Assembly (NCBI RefSeq): GCF_002270415.1
Contig: NZ_NNRI01000021.1
Location: 434,001-498,000, forward strand
Length of the DNA stretch: 64,000 nucleotides
Origin: Mesorhizobium sophorae
GTDB lineage: Bacteria > Pseudomonadota > Alphaproteobacteria > Rhizobiales > Rhizobiaceae
Direction: 5' to 3'
Each line of letters starts with the position of its first letter. Position 1 is the stretch's first letter. Positions 17,639-26,095 of the stretch are shown here, piece by piece. The position numbers were made by a program, and so were the translations under genes. A model generated the notes under the pieces. That model was not told where the DNA came from. It saw only the letters and a program-made list of their open reading frames with translations, and did no database searches.

Positions 17639-18404
17639 TCCCGGCATCCTGTTCAACCGCGCCAGGGCGCTGCGCCTCAATGGCCTGATCGCCCACTGGG
17701 ACGAAATCGCCGACGCGCCGTGGCTGGCCGCCGTGCTTCAATGGGAGGAAGAAGAGCGCTCCGACCGCTCATTGCGGCGACGCATGCGCGCCGCCAGGCT
17801 TGGCCACTTCAGGCAACTGGCCGATTACGACTGGAAATGGCCGCGTCGTATCGATCGCGCCGCCATCGAGGAACTGATGACGCTGTCCTTCGTCAAGGAG
17901 GCCGCCAACATCGTCCTTATCGGCCCTAACGGCGTCGGCAAGTCCACGCTCGCTCTTAACGTCGCCTACCAGGCGCTGGTCGCCGGCCATTCGGTCCTCT
18001 TCCGCACCGCCAGCGAAATGCTCGGCGAGCTCGCCGCCATCGACAGCGATTCCATGCTCCGCCGAAAGCTGCAGTACTATGCGGCGCCCGATATCCTGGT
18101 CATCGACGAGGTCGGATATCTCTCCTATTCCAACCGTCATGCCGATCTGCTGTTCGATCTCATCAGCCGCCGATACGAGAAACGCTCGACCATCGTCACC
18201 ACCAACAAGCCCTTCGCGCAATGGTCGGAGGTCTTCCCCAATGCCGCCTGCGTCGTCAGTCTGGTCGATCGCCTTTTGCACCATTGTGAGGTCATTCCCA
18301 TCGAAGGCGATTCTTACCGCTTCAAGGAAGCCTCCGAGCGCTCGAAGGCGCAGCGTCAACAACGCACCAGCCACGCCGCTGACGAAAAGGAGCCTGCAGC
18401 ATGA
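17631..18404 (+). CDS. istB: IS21 helper ATPase IstB
   Basis: The 257-residue AAA+ ATPase has Walker A GPNGVGKST (about residue 100), Walker B ILVIDEVGYL, and the sensor region TIVTTNKPFAQW. IstB assembles on target DNA and activates IstA. The start overlaps istA by 8 nt and the stop overlaps the next small gene (ATGA), so the three are read as one coupled operon. Confidence 0.93.
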   Translation: MNNPGILFNRARALRLNGLIAHWDEIADAPWLAAVLQWEEEERSDRSLRRRMRAARLGHFRQLADYDWKWPRRIDRAAIEELMTLSFVKEAANIVLIGPNGVGKSTLALNVAYQALVAGHSVLFRTASEMLGELAAIDSDSMLRRKLQYYAAPDILVIDEVGYLSYSNRHADLLFDLISRRYEKRSTIVTTNKPFAQWSEVFPNAACVVSLVDRLLHHCEVIPIEGDSYRFKEASERSKAQRQQRTSHAADEKEPAA

Positions 18405-18649
18405 CCGGAAATCCTCATCAGCCGTCCGGTCTCGGGCGTGGAATCCAGTTCATCGTCAATGCCGAATGGACACCCGAGCAAGCAGCCGCCGTCTTCGAAC
18501 TCCTCGACGATCTGCGAGACTGCATCTGGAGCCGTTACGCTCCCCACATCCAGCAGTTTGTCCGTCACCAACAAGCCCCTGACCATCAGCACCCTTCCAG
18601 CGACGAGCAGACAGGGCAAAAGCCCCATCCTCTCGATCCCTCCTGGTAA
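18401..18649 (+). CDS. Small protein downstream of istB, conserved in both IS21 copies
   Basis: The 82-residue protein (PSGLGRGIQFIVNAEWTPEQ...AAVFELLDDLRDCIWSRY) starts at an ATG preceded by AAGGAG and overlapping the istB stop. Element B encodes a homologue (PSGLSRGIHFLINPEWTPEQ) in the same position, so the gene is conserved. No domain is recognised; the predicted helical segment around VFELLDDLRD may mediate protein contacts. Confidence 0.7.
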   Translation: MTGNPHQPSGLGRGIQFIVNAEWTPEQAAAVFELLDDLRDCIWSRYAPHIQQFVRHQQAPDHQHPSSDEQTGQKPHPLDPSW

Positions 18650-18656
18650 AAAATAC

Positions 18657-18680
18657 AAAGCGGCCCCATCGGGCCGCTTT
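18657..18680 (+). terminator. Hairpin terminator of IS21 element A
   Basis: AAAGCGGCCC-CATC-GGGCCGCTTT forms a perfect 10-bp stem 7 bp after the last IS21 gene, with a short T-rich end. An analogous hairpin follows the same gene in element B. Confidence 0.65.
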
Positions 18681-18760
18681 CTCCTCCACAATCCTCGGCA
18701 CCATTTGTCCGCGCTTTCTCGCAGCCGTTAACACGCAGGAGTCAGCAGAGGGCGTATTAG

Positions 18761-18843
18761 CCCGCTTGATGCACGGCGATCGGCTTAGGGCGGCCTGCAT
18801 CGGCGATCTGGCCGCCCTCGGAGTGCATTTTGACAAGCCTCGT
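18761..18843. repeat. End fragment of a second-type IS1380 element
   Basis: Starting after TTAG at 18757-18760, CCCGCTTGATGCACGGCGAT through ATTTTGACAAGCCTCGTCGG matches the end of the IS1380 element at 47319 with few differences. Only about 83 bp are left; the rest has been replaced by another repeat. Confidence 0.7.
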
Positions 18844-18914
18844 CGGCCGCCTTTGCTCTTCCAGCGCTTCAGATCTTGTCGTCGTTTATCAGCGGGTTTC
18901 GACCGTCTTCGACA
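18844..18914 (+). repeat. 71-bp repeat, copy 1
   Basis: The 71 bp from CGGCCGCCTTTGCTCTTCC to ACCGTCTTCGACA is repeated without difference at 40491-40561 in the same orientation. It is bounded here by the IS1380 fragment and an istB remnant, and there by a hairpin and an IS6 remnant. I do not recognise it. Confidence 0.7.
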
Positions 18915-18915
18915 T

Positions 18916-19010
18916 ATGCCGACGCAATCCTGGACCGCCTCATTCATAACGCCCACCGCATCGATCTGACGGGCGAAAGCCTGCGTCGCAAACAAGCGCA
19001 AAAAGCTTGA
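18916..19010 (+). pseudogene. istB C-terminal remnant of another IS21 element
   Basis: The frame ADAILDRLIHNAHRIDLTGE...RRKQAQKA, stop at 19008, is the usual C-terminus of a different IstB subfamily. It is followed to about 19140 by repeats (GGGGGCGCAATCATGTCGGA, GGCGGCTTCGTCGGAATC) that resemble the right-end transposase-binding repeats of IS21 elements. The rest of that element is gone. Confidence 0.65.
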
Positions 19011-19144
19011 CACACGGCACGTACGAAATGACAACAATCACAGCCAGCAAGCCCTAGCCCCAGGGGGCGAGATCATCTCAGAATCCGGGGGCGCAATCAT
19101 GTCGGAACAAAGGGGCGGCTTCGTCGGAATCGGCACTCGGCCTC

Positions 19145-19879
19145 GTGCAACACCTCCTGTCGCTGTCGGCTAACGATTACACCCGGTCCTCGACAACCTC
19201 ATATGCCCGTACATTTCTGCGCTTCCTGCGATGGGCCGGCCTCAACGACCGGGATCTTGCCCGGTTCGTTCCTCGAACCCCTTGCTGGCGGCTGGCGCAC
19301 CTGCCACCGCGGCTTCCATGGGAAGACATTCAGCGCACCATCGACGCGATCGACGTGACGATGCCTTCAGGCGTGCGGGACCGCGCGCTTCTGCTCGTTC
19401 TCGCCACAACCGGTCTGCGCAACAAAGAGATACGGATGCTCGAACTCCAGGATATCCGCTGGCGCACCGCCGAAGTACTTGTGCGGCGGACCAAGGGGAA
19501 GCGCGATCGGGTCGTGCCGCTCCTGCATGAAGCAGGCGCGGCGCTCGCCGATTATGTGCTGCATGCCAGGCCGAAGATCGACAGTCAGCGGGTTTTTCTG
19601 TCCTACGTTCCGCCAGTAAGGCCGTTCAAGTACCCCGCCTCTATTTCGAGGATCGTCCGTTCCCGATTGGAACGAAGCGGGATTGAGCTCTCCGGCGCCG
19701 CCGGCGCCCATCTGTTGCGCCATAGCCTGGCGACGCAGCTCGTCAGGCAACGGCGCCCGATCAACGAGGTCGCCGACCTGCTGGGCCATCGCAGCATCGA
19801 CACAACCGCCATCTACGTGAAGGTGGCACTGCCGCAGCTATCTGACGTTGCACTGCCATTTCCGGGAGGCGCGCTATGA
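19145..19879 (+). pseudogene. RIT element tyrosine recombinase A, N-terminally truncated
   Basis: The 244 visible residues carry the tyrosine recombinase catalytic domain: ATTGLRNKEIRML (first Arg), AHLLRHSLATQL (HxxR, written here LLRHS), LLGHRSIDTTAIYVKV with Gly-His and the nucleophilic Tyr. The N-terminal SAM-like domain is mostly absent because an IS21 remnant adjoins at about 19140. It overlaps the next recombinase gene by 4 nt. Three tandem overlapping recombinases define recombinase-in-trio (RIT) elements. Confidence 0.8.
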
Positions 19880-20808
19880 GCGCCTTCTTCAAGATGCTGG
19901 CCGAGAAGGTCGAGAGCTACATCGAGCTTCGTCGCTCGCTCGGCTACTCGTTCAAGAAGCAAGCCGCCACATTGCGTGCTTTGGCGCGGTTTGTGGAGAC
20001 GGAGCATCTGGACGGCCCGCTCACCCAAAGCATGGCGCTTAACTTCGTCCTATCGATTGAGGGCGCAGCCAACGGCCGGGCCATTCGTCATGGAGTGCTC
20101 CGCCGCTTTTGCGAGTATCTCGCCGTCTACGACGCGAGAACTGAAGCGCTCGATCCTCGCGCGTTTCCCAGATCCCGCGCCATTCCGCCACCGCGTATCT
20201 TGAGTGATGAGGAACTTGCATCGCTCATGTTGGCGTGCAGGCGTATTTCGCCGCAGTATCCCGAGCGGAGCGTGATGTTGACAATGCTGGTCGGATTGCT
20301 GGCGAGCACGGGCTTACGTTCCGGCGAAGGGCTCCGCCTCGATCGCGCCGACGTCGACCTCGTCAGCGGAGTTCTTCACATCAGGAGGACCAAGTTTCGC
20401 AAGGATCGCCTGGTCCCGGTTCATGCCACAACACTGGCGGCACTGCGCCAGTACGCACGGCTTCGTGATATGGCATTTCCGACGCCAAAGGATTCCGCGT
20501 TTTTTCTCAGCTCGCGCGGCAACCGGCTGTCGAAGACAGGGCTCGCTCTGGCTTTCGGCGCAGCCTGCAAGCTGGCCGGTCTCACCTGTGACAAGGCCTT
20601 AAGACCGCATGATCTGCGGCATCGTTTCGCCGTCACACGGCTCGCCGCATGGCATCGAGAGAACGCCGACGTGCAGGCGCTGCTGCCCTTGTTGGCGACC
20701 TATCTTGGCCACGCCCACTACACCGATACTGCCTACTATGTGACGGGCACGGCGGATTTGCTTGGCATGGCGGCCGACCGCGCGTTGGCCTATGGAGGCG
20801 CCTCATGA
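19876..20808 (+). CDS. RIT element tyrosine recombinase B
   Basis: The 310-residue integrase-family protein appears complete: an N-terminal SAM-like domain (YIELRRSLGYSFKKQAATLR) and a catalytic domain with STGLRSGEGLRL (Arg), LRPHDLRHRFAVTRL (HxxR) and YLGHAHYTDTAYYVTG (His and Tyr). It overlaps recombinases A and C by 4 nt each. It is the only intact member of the trio. Confidence 0.87.
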   Translation: MSAFFKMLAEKVESYIELRRSLGYSFKKQAATLRALARFVETEHLDGPLTQSMALNFVLSIEGAANGRAIRHGVLRRFCEYLAVYDARTEALDPRAFPRSRAIPPPRILSDEELASLMLACRRISPQYPERSVMLTMLVGLLASTGLRSGEGLRLDRADVDLVSGVLHIRRTKFRKDRLVPVHATTLAALRQYARLRDMAFPTPKDSAFFLSSRGNRLSKTGLALAFGAACKLAGLTCDKALRPHDLRHRFAVTRLAAWHRENADVQALLPLLATYLGHAHYTDTAYYVTGTADLLGMAADRALAYGGAS

Positions 20809-21485
20809 GCGTACATCTCTCGCTCGCGTCGCTGCTGGAGTCGTTCTTCCGCAACCGGCTGACCAAGCAAAGGAACGCAAGTCCCTCAACCATCGCCAGC
20901 TACCGCGACGCCTTGCGTATGTTGGTGCTCTTTGCCGCCGAACGCACCGGGCGCAAGCCGTACGCATTGGCCGTCGAGGATTTCGATCGAGACCTTATTC
21001 TCGCTTTTCTGGATGAGCTTGAAGAGAAGCGGAAGAACACGATCCAGACACGCAATGCGCGCCTGACAGCGATCCGGTCGTTCTTCCATCATGTGGCGGC
21101 GAACGACCCCGCATCATTGGGCATCGCCCAACGCATCCTCGCTATCCCGGTTAAGAGATCGCACATTGAGGTGATGCATCACCTCTCGCGACGAGAAGTC
21201 GATGCTCTTATCGATGCGCCGGATCAGCAAACGCCGCGCGGCCGGCGCGACCGGGCGCTGTTGCTTTTCCTGGCGCGCACCGGCGCTCGCGTTTCGGAGG
21301 CACTCGGCGCCAATGCCTGCGATCTTCAACTGGATCGCCCGCGACCACAGGTGCTCCTGCGCGGCAAGGGCCGCAAGGAACGGGTCGTGCCGATCCCGGA
21401 CGACCTCGTCAAAGCATTGAGGGCGTTGATGACCGAGCGTGGAGTCAATCGCCAGGAAGCGCGTCCGCTCTTCGTCGGTACCCAT
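20805..21485 (+). pseudogene. RIT element tyrosine recombinase C, 3' truncated
   Basis: The frame starts MSVHLSLASLLESFFRNRLT and contains the N-terminal domain plus the first catalytic Arg (ARTGARVSEALG) and KGRKERVVPIP. After LFVGTHE it runs straight into reverse transcriptase sequence. The HxxR box and catalytic Tyr are therefore lost, and the apparent long integrase-RT fusion is a chimera created by intron debris. Confidence 0.85.
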
Positions 21486-21488
21486 GAG

Positions 21489-22470
21489 AATCTGGAAACA
21501 GCGTGGAAACGCGTTCGAAGGAACAAGGGCGGTCCTGGCGTGGATGGGATGACCATCGACGATGCCCAGGACTACCTGCGTAAGCATTGGCCAAACATCC
21601 GGTCCCAATTGCTCAAGGGAACCTACCAGCCGCAGCCGGTCAAGCGGGTCGAAATCCCCAAGCCGGAGGGCGGGGTCAGAAAACTCGGCGTACCTTGCGT
21701 CGTCGACAGACTGATCCAGCAAGCTCTGCTGCAGGTTCTCCAAGAGCAATGGGACCCGACGTTCTCCGAGCACAGCTACGGCTTCCGCCCGGGACGCTCC
21801 GCCCATCAGGCGGTAGCCCAATCGCAATGCTACATTGCCGAGGGTTACAGCTACGTAAGCGGTGCACCAAGGCACCTTGCAATAGGCCGATGAACATGGA
21901 GTTTTCGCGCCATGACATTGGAACATGCAGGGGGCGATCTGGTCGCCGAGCTCAGCGGCGCCGCGCCGGCCGAAGACCGTGCAACAGTGATTGGACGCGC
22001 GCGGCAACGAAGGCTGTGGAGCTGCACCGAGAAGCTGCTGCTGAAGGTCAACGAGGCGAAGAGCGCGGTGGCGCGACCGGAGGAGCGGAAATTCCTTGGG
22101 TTCAGCATCTCAAATGACGGGAGCGAACGGCGCATCGCGTCAAAGGCCCTCGACAAATTCAAGGCGCTGATCCGGGACATGACCCGCCGGACACTTTGGC
22201 TTCTGCCAGACCCCACGGGTGCTTACGAACTTGGAAGCGTGGACCCGCCGAAGACTACGCTCGTATCTTTGGCGGCAATGGGGGAACGGGCACAACCGCT
22301 ACAAGGAACTGCGCCGTCGTGGCGTACCAAAGCTCCGTGCCGCGGTTGCCGCCGGTTCGCCGACGGGATTCTGGCGCATGTCAGGACGCCCTGCGGTCCA
22401 ACAGGCCCTGCGAAACCACTACTTCGAGTCGCTCGGTCTCCCCCGTCTCTATGTCTCTGCCCAAGCTTAA
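21489..22470 (+). pseudogene. Group II intron reverse transcriptase/maturase, decayed
   Basis: Three pieces are recognisable. The first (21489-21855) has the RT N-terminus, KRVRRNKGGPGVDGMTIDDA to FSEHSYGFRPGRSAHQAVAQ. The second (about 22001-22190) has the thumb region, LKVNEAKSAVARPEERKFLG. The third (22219-22470) has the maturase C-terminus, LTNLEAWTRRRLRSYLWRQW to NHYFESLGLPRLYVS. The palm segment carrying the YADD motif is missing and replaced by a 138-bp repeat, and a second deletion with frameshift lies near 22195. No activity can be expected. Confidence 0.85.
21856..21993 (+). repeat. 138-bp repeat inside the RT pseudogene, copy A
   Basis: The sequence from TAAGCGGTGCACCAAGGCAC to GACCGTGCAACAGTGATTG recurs inverted at 61288-61425 with about 15 differences. 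Here it replaces the deleted palm domain of the intron RT; there it borders an IS5 transposase remnant. Its origin is unknown. Confidence 0.7.
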
Positions 22471-22474
22471 TCCG

Positions 22475-22553
22475 GTCGAACCGCCGTGGTACGTGACCCG
22501 TATGCCCGGTGGTGTGGGAGGGCGGCGCCGTGAGGCGTCCCCCTATCCCGATC
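22475..22553 (+). ncRNA. Group II intron 3' end (domains V-VI region)
   Basis: CGAACCGCCGTGGTACGTGA...ACCCGTATGCCCGGTGGTGT, followed by GGGAGGGCGGCGCCGTGAGG and CCCCCTATCCCGAT, matches the layout of the 3' end of bacterial group II introns that encode this RT type. It follows the RT pseudogene directly. Confidence 0.6.
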
Positions 22554-22583
22554 AATCCCGAATCCCTTAAAACGCGACACGCT

Positions 22584-23297
22584 TTAGTTGCAGGCAACCG
22601 ACCCTAGCGTCAGCTTGCATAGGTCTGTAATGTCGTAAATGGGTAACTGTGTACTACTGCGCAGGGCATTTGCAACGACTGGAAGCCCCGTGCATTCGAA
22701 TAGCAGCATCCCGATCTCGGGATGCGTAGCGCGAAGTTGCGCGATGCATTCGGCAACTTCTCGCTCGATCGTGTCAATGCTGGTTCGTACTAACGGACGT
22801 GCGACCGCGTTGCGTACGTATTCGCCGCATTCGATCCCCCCGACGACTACCCTCGCTCGATTTGCAGGATCCTCGATACCGAACATGTCTTCAGTGCAAT
22901 ATACTGAGTTAGCCGTTATGACCGCGAGCTTTTGAGCAGGCGCTAGCTGACGCAGCAATGCCGGAATAAGGAGCAGGCTAGACATCGCCACGGGTATATT
23001 GACTGCCGCGGACACCGCCGCCTGATGCCTGATCAAGAAACCACAGTCCCCCACAATCACGCCAGCGCCGCGTTCGACCAATCGCCGGGCTGCTCGAATA
23101 CAAGCGTCCTGTAGCGATGGGTCACCGGCGATCACCGTTTCAGCGAATGCACCTTCCACTATCTCGGTAACAATTGGTCGGTCGAAGGTGGCCGGGTTCA
23201 GGAGGGAATGGTCCCTAGGAGCACGTAAGCTCTCCCCTAGTTCATGCCCTTCGTCAAGCTCTAGAATTCCAATAGCGGCGCGTGTTTGCAACATCAT
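22584..23297 (-). CDS. Asp/Glu/hydantoin racemase family protein
   Basis: The 237-residue racemase-superfamily protein has the two expected catalytic cysteines: VIVGDCGFLI in the first half and LLFECTGLP in the second. The start is the ATG at 23297, 8 bp after AGGGAG. It is the last gene of the minus-strand operon running down from the solute-binding protein at 28830, 14 bp after the M24-fold gene. The inferred role is inverting the alpha-carbon of an imported amino acid or an intermediate. Maleate isomerases and allantoin/hydantoin racemases are relatives, so the substrate is open. Confidence 0.8.
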   Translation of the reverse strand: MMLQTRAAIGILELDEGHELGESLRAPRDHSLLNPATFDRPIVTEIVEGAFAETVIAGDPSLQDACIRAARRLVERGAGVIVGDCGFLIRHQAAVSAAVNIPVAMSSLLLIPALLRQLAPAQKLAVITANSVYCTEDMFGIEDPANRARVVVGGIECGEYVRNAVARPLVRTSIDTIEREVAECIAQLRATHPEIGMLLFECTGLPVVANALRSSTQLPIYDITDLCKLTLGSVACN

Positions 23298-23313
23298 CAC
23301 TTAATCTCCCTAA

Positions 23314-24531
23314 CTATTTGACGACTAGCTTGCGGGGCGTCGTCGTTAAAGGCTCAAACCCACGATCAGTAACAGCGAAGCTTTGGGTGATCGTGATTCC
23401 GGCATTGTCGAGCCAGAGGCCAGGCATCATGTGAAATACCATACCTGGTTGAAGAACGGTTCTGTCGTCCTTTCGGATACTAGCCGTGCGCTCGCCGCCC
23501 GCTGGCGGAAATCCAATGCCTGTAGGATAACCGATCCTGGCTTCTTTTTCGATTCCATGACGAGCGAGCGCTTCATGAAATGCGATGAACACCTCTGAAC
23601 AGGTTCGCCCGGGACGGACACTTTCAAGGCAGACGTTCAGACCTTCGACGGCGATCTCTGACAGGTCCAGAAAAGCGGCGGAGGGCGCACCAAGAACAAT
23701 CGTGCGGGCGAGGAAGACATGGTAGCGATGTCGGCATCCAGAGAGTTCAAGATTAATCACGGTTGAATTCTGCACCGGTTCATCTGTCCAGACGGCATGT
23801 GGAGCAACAGAGCGCTCACCTATACACAGATTTGGGGGGTAACATGGGTAACTACCTCCGAACTCAACCGTGCCAGATATTTGTTGCTGATAGACAGCGG
23901 CAGCGATATCGCACTCGCGCACACCCACCTCAACCATATCATTCACACGCTGCATTGCCGCATCGGCAATCTGGCCAGCTTGACGCATGATCGCCAGTTC
24001 AGCCGGGCTCTTTACGAGCCTGATCCACCCAACGAGCAGATCGGCATCCACAAACTCGGCGAGCGGAAGCGCCCGGACAAGATCTGCGTGTGCGCGAGCG
24101 GAGTAGTAGTATCCGCCCATCTCTACGCCGATGCGGGCCTTTTCCCCGCCAATTTCCTTAACAATGTCGGCCATAATGTCGTACGCCGAAAGTACGGGAG
24201 AATGCACATGCGACTCGGGATAGGCTCTAATGTTGTCATCACCAAGGTAGGTAGTCATTACCGCCGAGATTCGGTCCATTAATCGACCCACCCAAATAGG
24301 TTCCTTGCGGTCGAGCGCCACAATCACCATTTGCGGAGTATAGTATGAATCCGAATTGTAACCGGTGAGGTAATTCTGGTTCGGAGGTTCAGATAAAAGT
24401 AGGACATCGATCCCCCGTTTTGCCATTTCCTGTTTGACTTCCGCCAGACGAGCCTGGAACTCAGGAACCGAAAAATGTAGTTCTTTCATCACGTCGATCA
24501 TCCATTCAATGTTGGTAGCAAAGCAGCGCAA
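23314..24531 (-). CDS. M24-fold (creatinase / ectoine hydrolase type) hydrolase
   Basis: The protein has the two-domain creatinase/Xaa-Pro peptidase fold: an N-terminal domain (EMAKRGIDVLLLSEPPNQNY) and a C-terminal pita-bread domain (about residues 175-400). The usual metal-ligand segment (D-x10-D-x-T-R-T) reads INLELSGCRHRYHVFLARTI instead, so the binuclear metal site is absent. That is as in creatinase and ectoine-hydrolase (DoeA/EutD) relatives. It is therefore probably an amidohydrolase on a small compound rather than a peptidase. ATGs at 24501 and 24489 are equally plausible starts. It sits between M20 dipeptidase and racemase genes. Confidence 0.78.
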   Translation of the reverse strand: MRCFATNIEWMIDVMKELHFSVPEFQARLAEVKQEMAKRGIDVLLLSEPPNQNYLTGYNSDSYYTPQMVIVALDRKEPIWVGRLMDRISAVMTTYLGDDNIRAYPESHVHSPVLSAYDIMADIVKEIGGEKARIGVEMGGYYYSARAHADLVRALPLAEFVDADLLVGWIRLVKSPAELAIMRQAGQIADAAMQRVNDMVEVGVRECDIAAAVYQQQISGTVEFGGSYPCYPPNLCIGERSVAPHAVWTDEPVQNSTVINLELSGCRHRYHVFLARTIVLGAPSAAFLDLSEIAVEGLNVCLESVRPGRTCSEVFIAFHEALARHGIEKEARIGYPTGIGFPPAGGERTASIRKDDRTVLQPGMVFHMMPGLWLDNAGITITQSFAVTDRGFEPLTTTPRKLVVK

Positions 24532-24555
24532 TTTACTTTCGCTACGCCAACTGCA

Positions 24556-25980
24556 CTAAGGGCGCGCTTTGTTGTCCTTTGTGGCTATCAATCGAAACCC
24601 ATCGGCGCTGAGCTCACCGACCTTCTCTAGCAACCTTGGCCATGCAGAAAGGCCTTCCGCCAACGAGGCCAAACGGAAGAATTCGTTGGGCGCATGGATA
24701 TCCTCGTCCGGGAGGGCAAAGCCGAACATCAGCGTTTGAACCCCGAGCAACTCTTGAAAGATTACGGTGATGGGGATGGTCGCGCCCAGTCGCACGAGTA
24801 CTGGCTCTTGTCCGGTCGCCTCAAACAAGACTTTCTTAGCGGCAAGCACGAGGGGGTGCCCAGTGGGCAGGTCGAAGGCGCGACACCCAGTTCCCGGGTC
24901 GTCGATCGAGAGTTCAACATCCGGGGGGCAAACAGCACGCAGATGAGCCTCAAGCGCGTTTAACACTTCATCGGGGTCTTGTCCCGGCACGGTTCTCAAC
25001 GACAGTTTGGCGTGGGCCGTACTTGGGATCACTGTTTTGTAACCGACCCCGGTGTGACCTCCCCACATTCCATTTACGTCCAAGGCCGGTCGAAGCGTTA
25101 GCTGCTCACGCATCGAAAAGCCATGTTCGCCGTGGGCGTGCGCCCCGACGTCCTTGACGAAAGCGACCGCGTCGAAGAGAAATCTGGCCGTCTCAGCTCG
25201 GGCGTTCAAAGAGACGGGAGGGAGGGCCGCCAGCAATCCGGGGATAGCGATCGCGCCATCCTCGTCATGCAACGAAGCGATGATCCTCGCCATCTCATGT
25301 ACGGCGTTCCGGACCGCGCCGCCGTATCGACCAGAATGAACGTCCTTTTCGGCCGTCCGAAGCGATATCTCAAACTCTACAATTCCGCGCGAGCCGACAT
25401 TAATCGTCGGAATTTCGGGATGCGCTCGGGCGCCGTCAGCGGATATCATTCCATCGGCCTGCAGCAAGTCGCCGTACTGTTCCACAATCGCCCGCAAACT
25501 AGGACTGTTGGTTTCCTCCTCTCCCTCCAAAAAAACTTTGACGTTCACGGGGCAGGCGCCCCGGACTTTCAGAAAGGCAGCGATGGTTTCTAGCGCAATT
25601 ACAGTCGAGCCCTTGACGTCAGATGCACCGCGCGCGTAGAGCCGTCCGTCGCGAACGGTTGGTTCGAAGGGTGGAGTTACCCAAGCTTCTAGAGGGTCTG
25701 GGGGCTGAACATCATAATGTCCATAGATGAGCAAGGTAGGTTTTCCGGGCGCACCGTTCCAAGCTCCGTAAATGGCTGGGTGACCGCCGCCATCGAGAAG
25801 CTGGACATCGCTCAAGCCCATGCGCTCGAGCCAGTTCACTAGAAACGTTTGCGCGTCGCGCATCCCTCCTATGAACGCCGGGTCCGTGCTTACACTTGGT
25901 ATCCGTAAGAAGTCGCAAAGGTTATCCACAATCTCGTCCTGCCTGCGGAGCAGATTGTGAACGATTGTATCTACGTGCAT
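24556..25980 (-). CDS. M20-family dipeptidase / amidohydrolase
   Basis: The 474-residue zinc hydrolase has the family motifs LLIYGHYDVQPPDPLEAW (metal His and Asp), GRLYARGASDVKGS (bridging Asp), FLEGEEETNSPSL (catalytic Glu and metal Glu) and a late metal His in DEDIHAPNEFF. The start at 25980 (MHVDTIVHNL) follows GTGGAG by 7 bp and is preferred to the in-frame start at 26013. It is the fourth gene of the transporter operon and probably cleaves a dipeptide or N-acyl amino acid after uptake. Confidence 0.88.
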   Translation of the reverse strand: MHVDTIVHNLLRRQDEIVDNLCDFLRIPSVSTDPAFIGGMRDAQTFLVNWLERMGLSDVQLLDGGGHPAIYGAWNGAPGKPTLLIYGHYDVQPPDPLEAWVTPPFEPTVRDGRLYARGASDVKGSTVIALETIAAFLKVRGACPVNVKVFLEGEEETNSPSLRAIVEQYGDLLQADGMISADGARAHPEIPTINVGSRGIVEFEISLRTAEKDVHSGRYGGAVRNAVHEMARIIASLHDEDGAIAIPGLLAALPPVSLNARAETARFLFDAVAFVKDVGAHAHGEHGFSMREQLTLRPALDVNGMWGGHTGVGYKTVIPSTAHAKLSLRTVPGQDPDEVLNALEAHLRAVCPPDVELSIDDPGTGCRAFDLPTGHPLVLAAKKVLFEATGQEPVLVRLGATIPITVIFQELLGVQTLMFGFALPDEDIHAPNEFFRLASLAEGLSAWPRLLEKVGELSADGFRLIATKDNKARP

Positions 25981-26095
25981 GGTATTCTCCACGTATTTTC
26001 GCGCAGCAAACACTAACTACTGCGACAATGTGAATTACTAACGCTTCCCGTTAAAGCGCAGATCCTAAACTACTCGTCACCGAGCGACAAAACCG

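Larger units (their letters stand above)
15597..18680. mobile_element. IS21-family element A, four-gene type (ends approximate)
   Basis: The element carries, in order, a Cys-rich small protein gene, istA, istB and a second small gene, followed by a hairpin terminator. The same order occurs in element B at 37184-40300 on the other strand. I could not identify the terminal inverted repeats. The limits given are the start of clear similarity to element B upstream of the first gene and the end of the terminator. Confidence 0.75.

Noticed and set aside
15998..17680. 560-codon minus-strand frame over istA, and the similar plus-strand frame at 38159-39262
   Set aside because: It is an antisense mirror of istA; conserved only because istA is.
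20649..21893. An integrase-reverse transcriptase fusion protein
   Set aside because: The junction falls inside the catalytic domain of the integrase and the RT part is itself broken; chance read-through, not a designed fusion.
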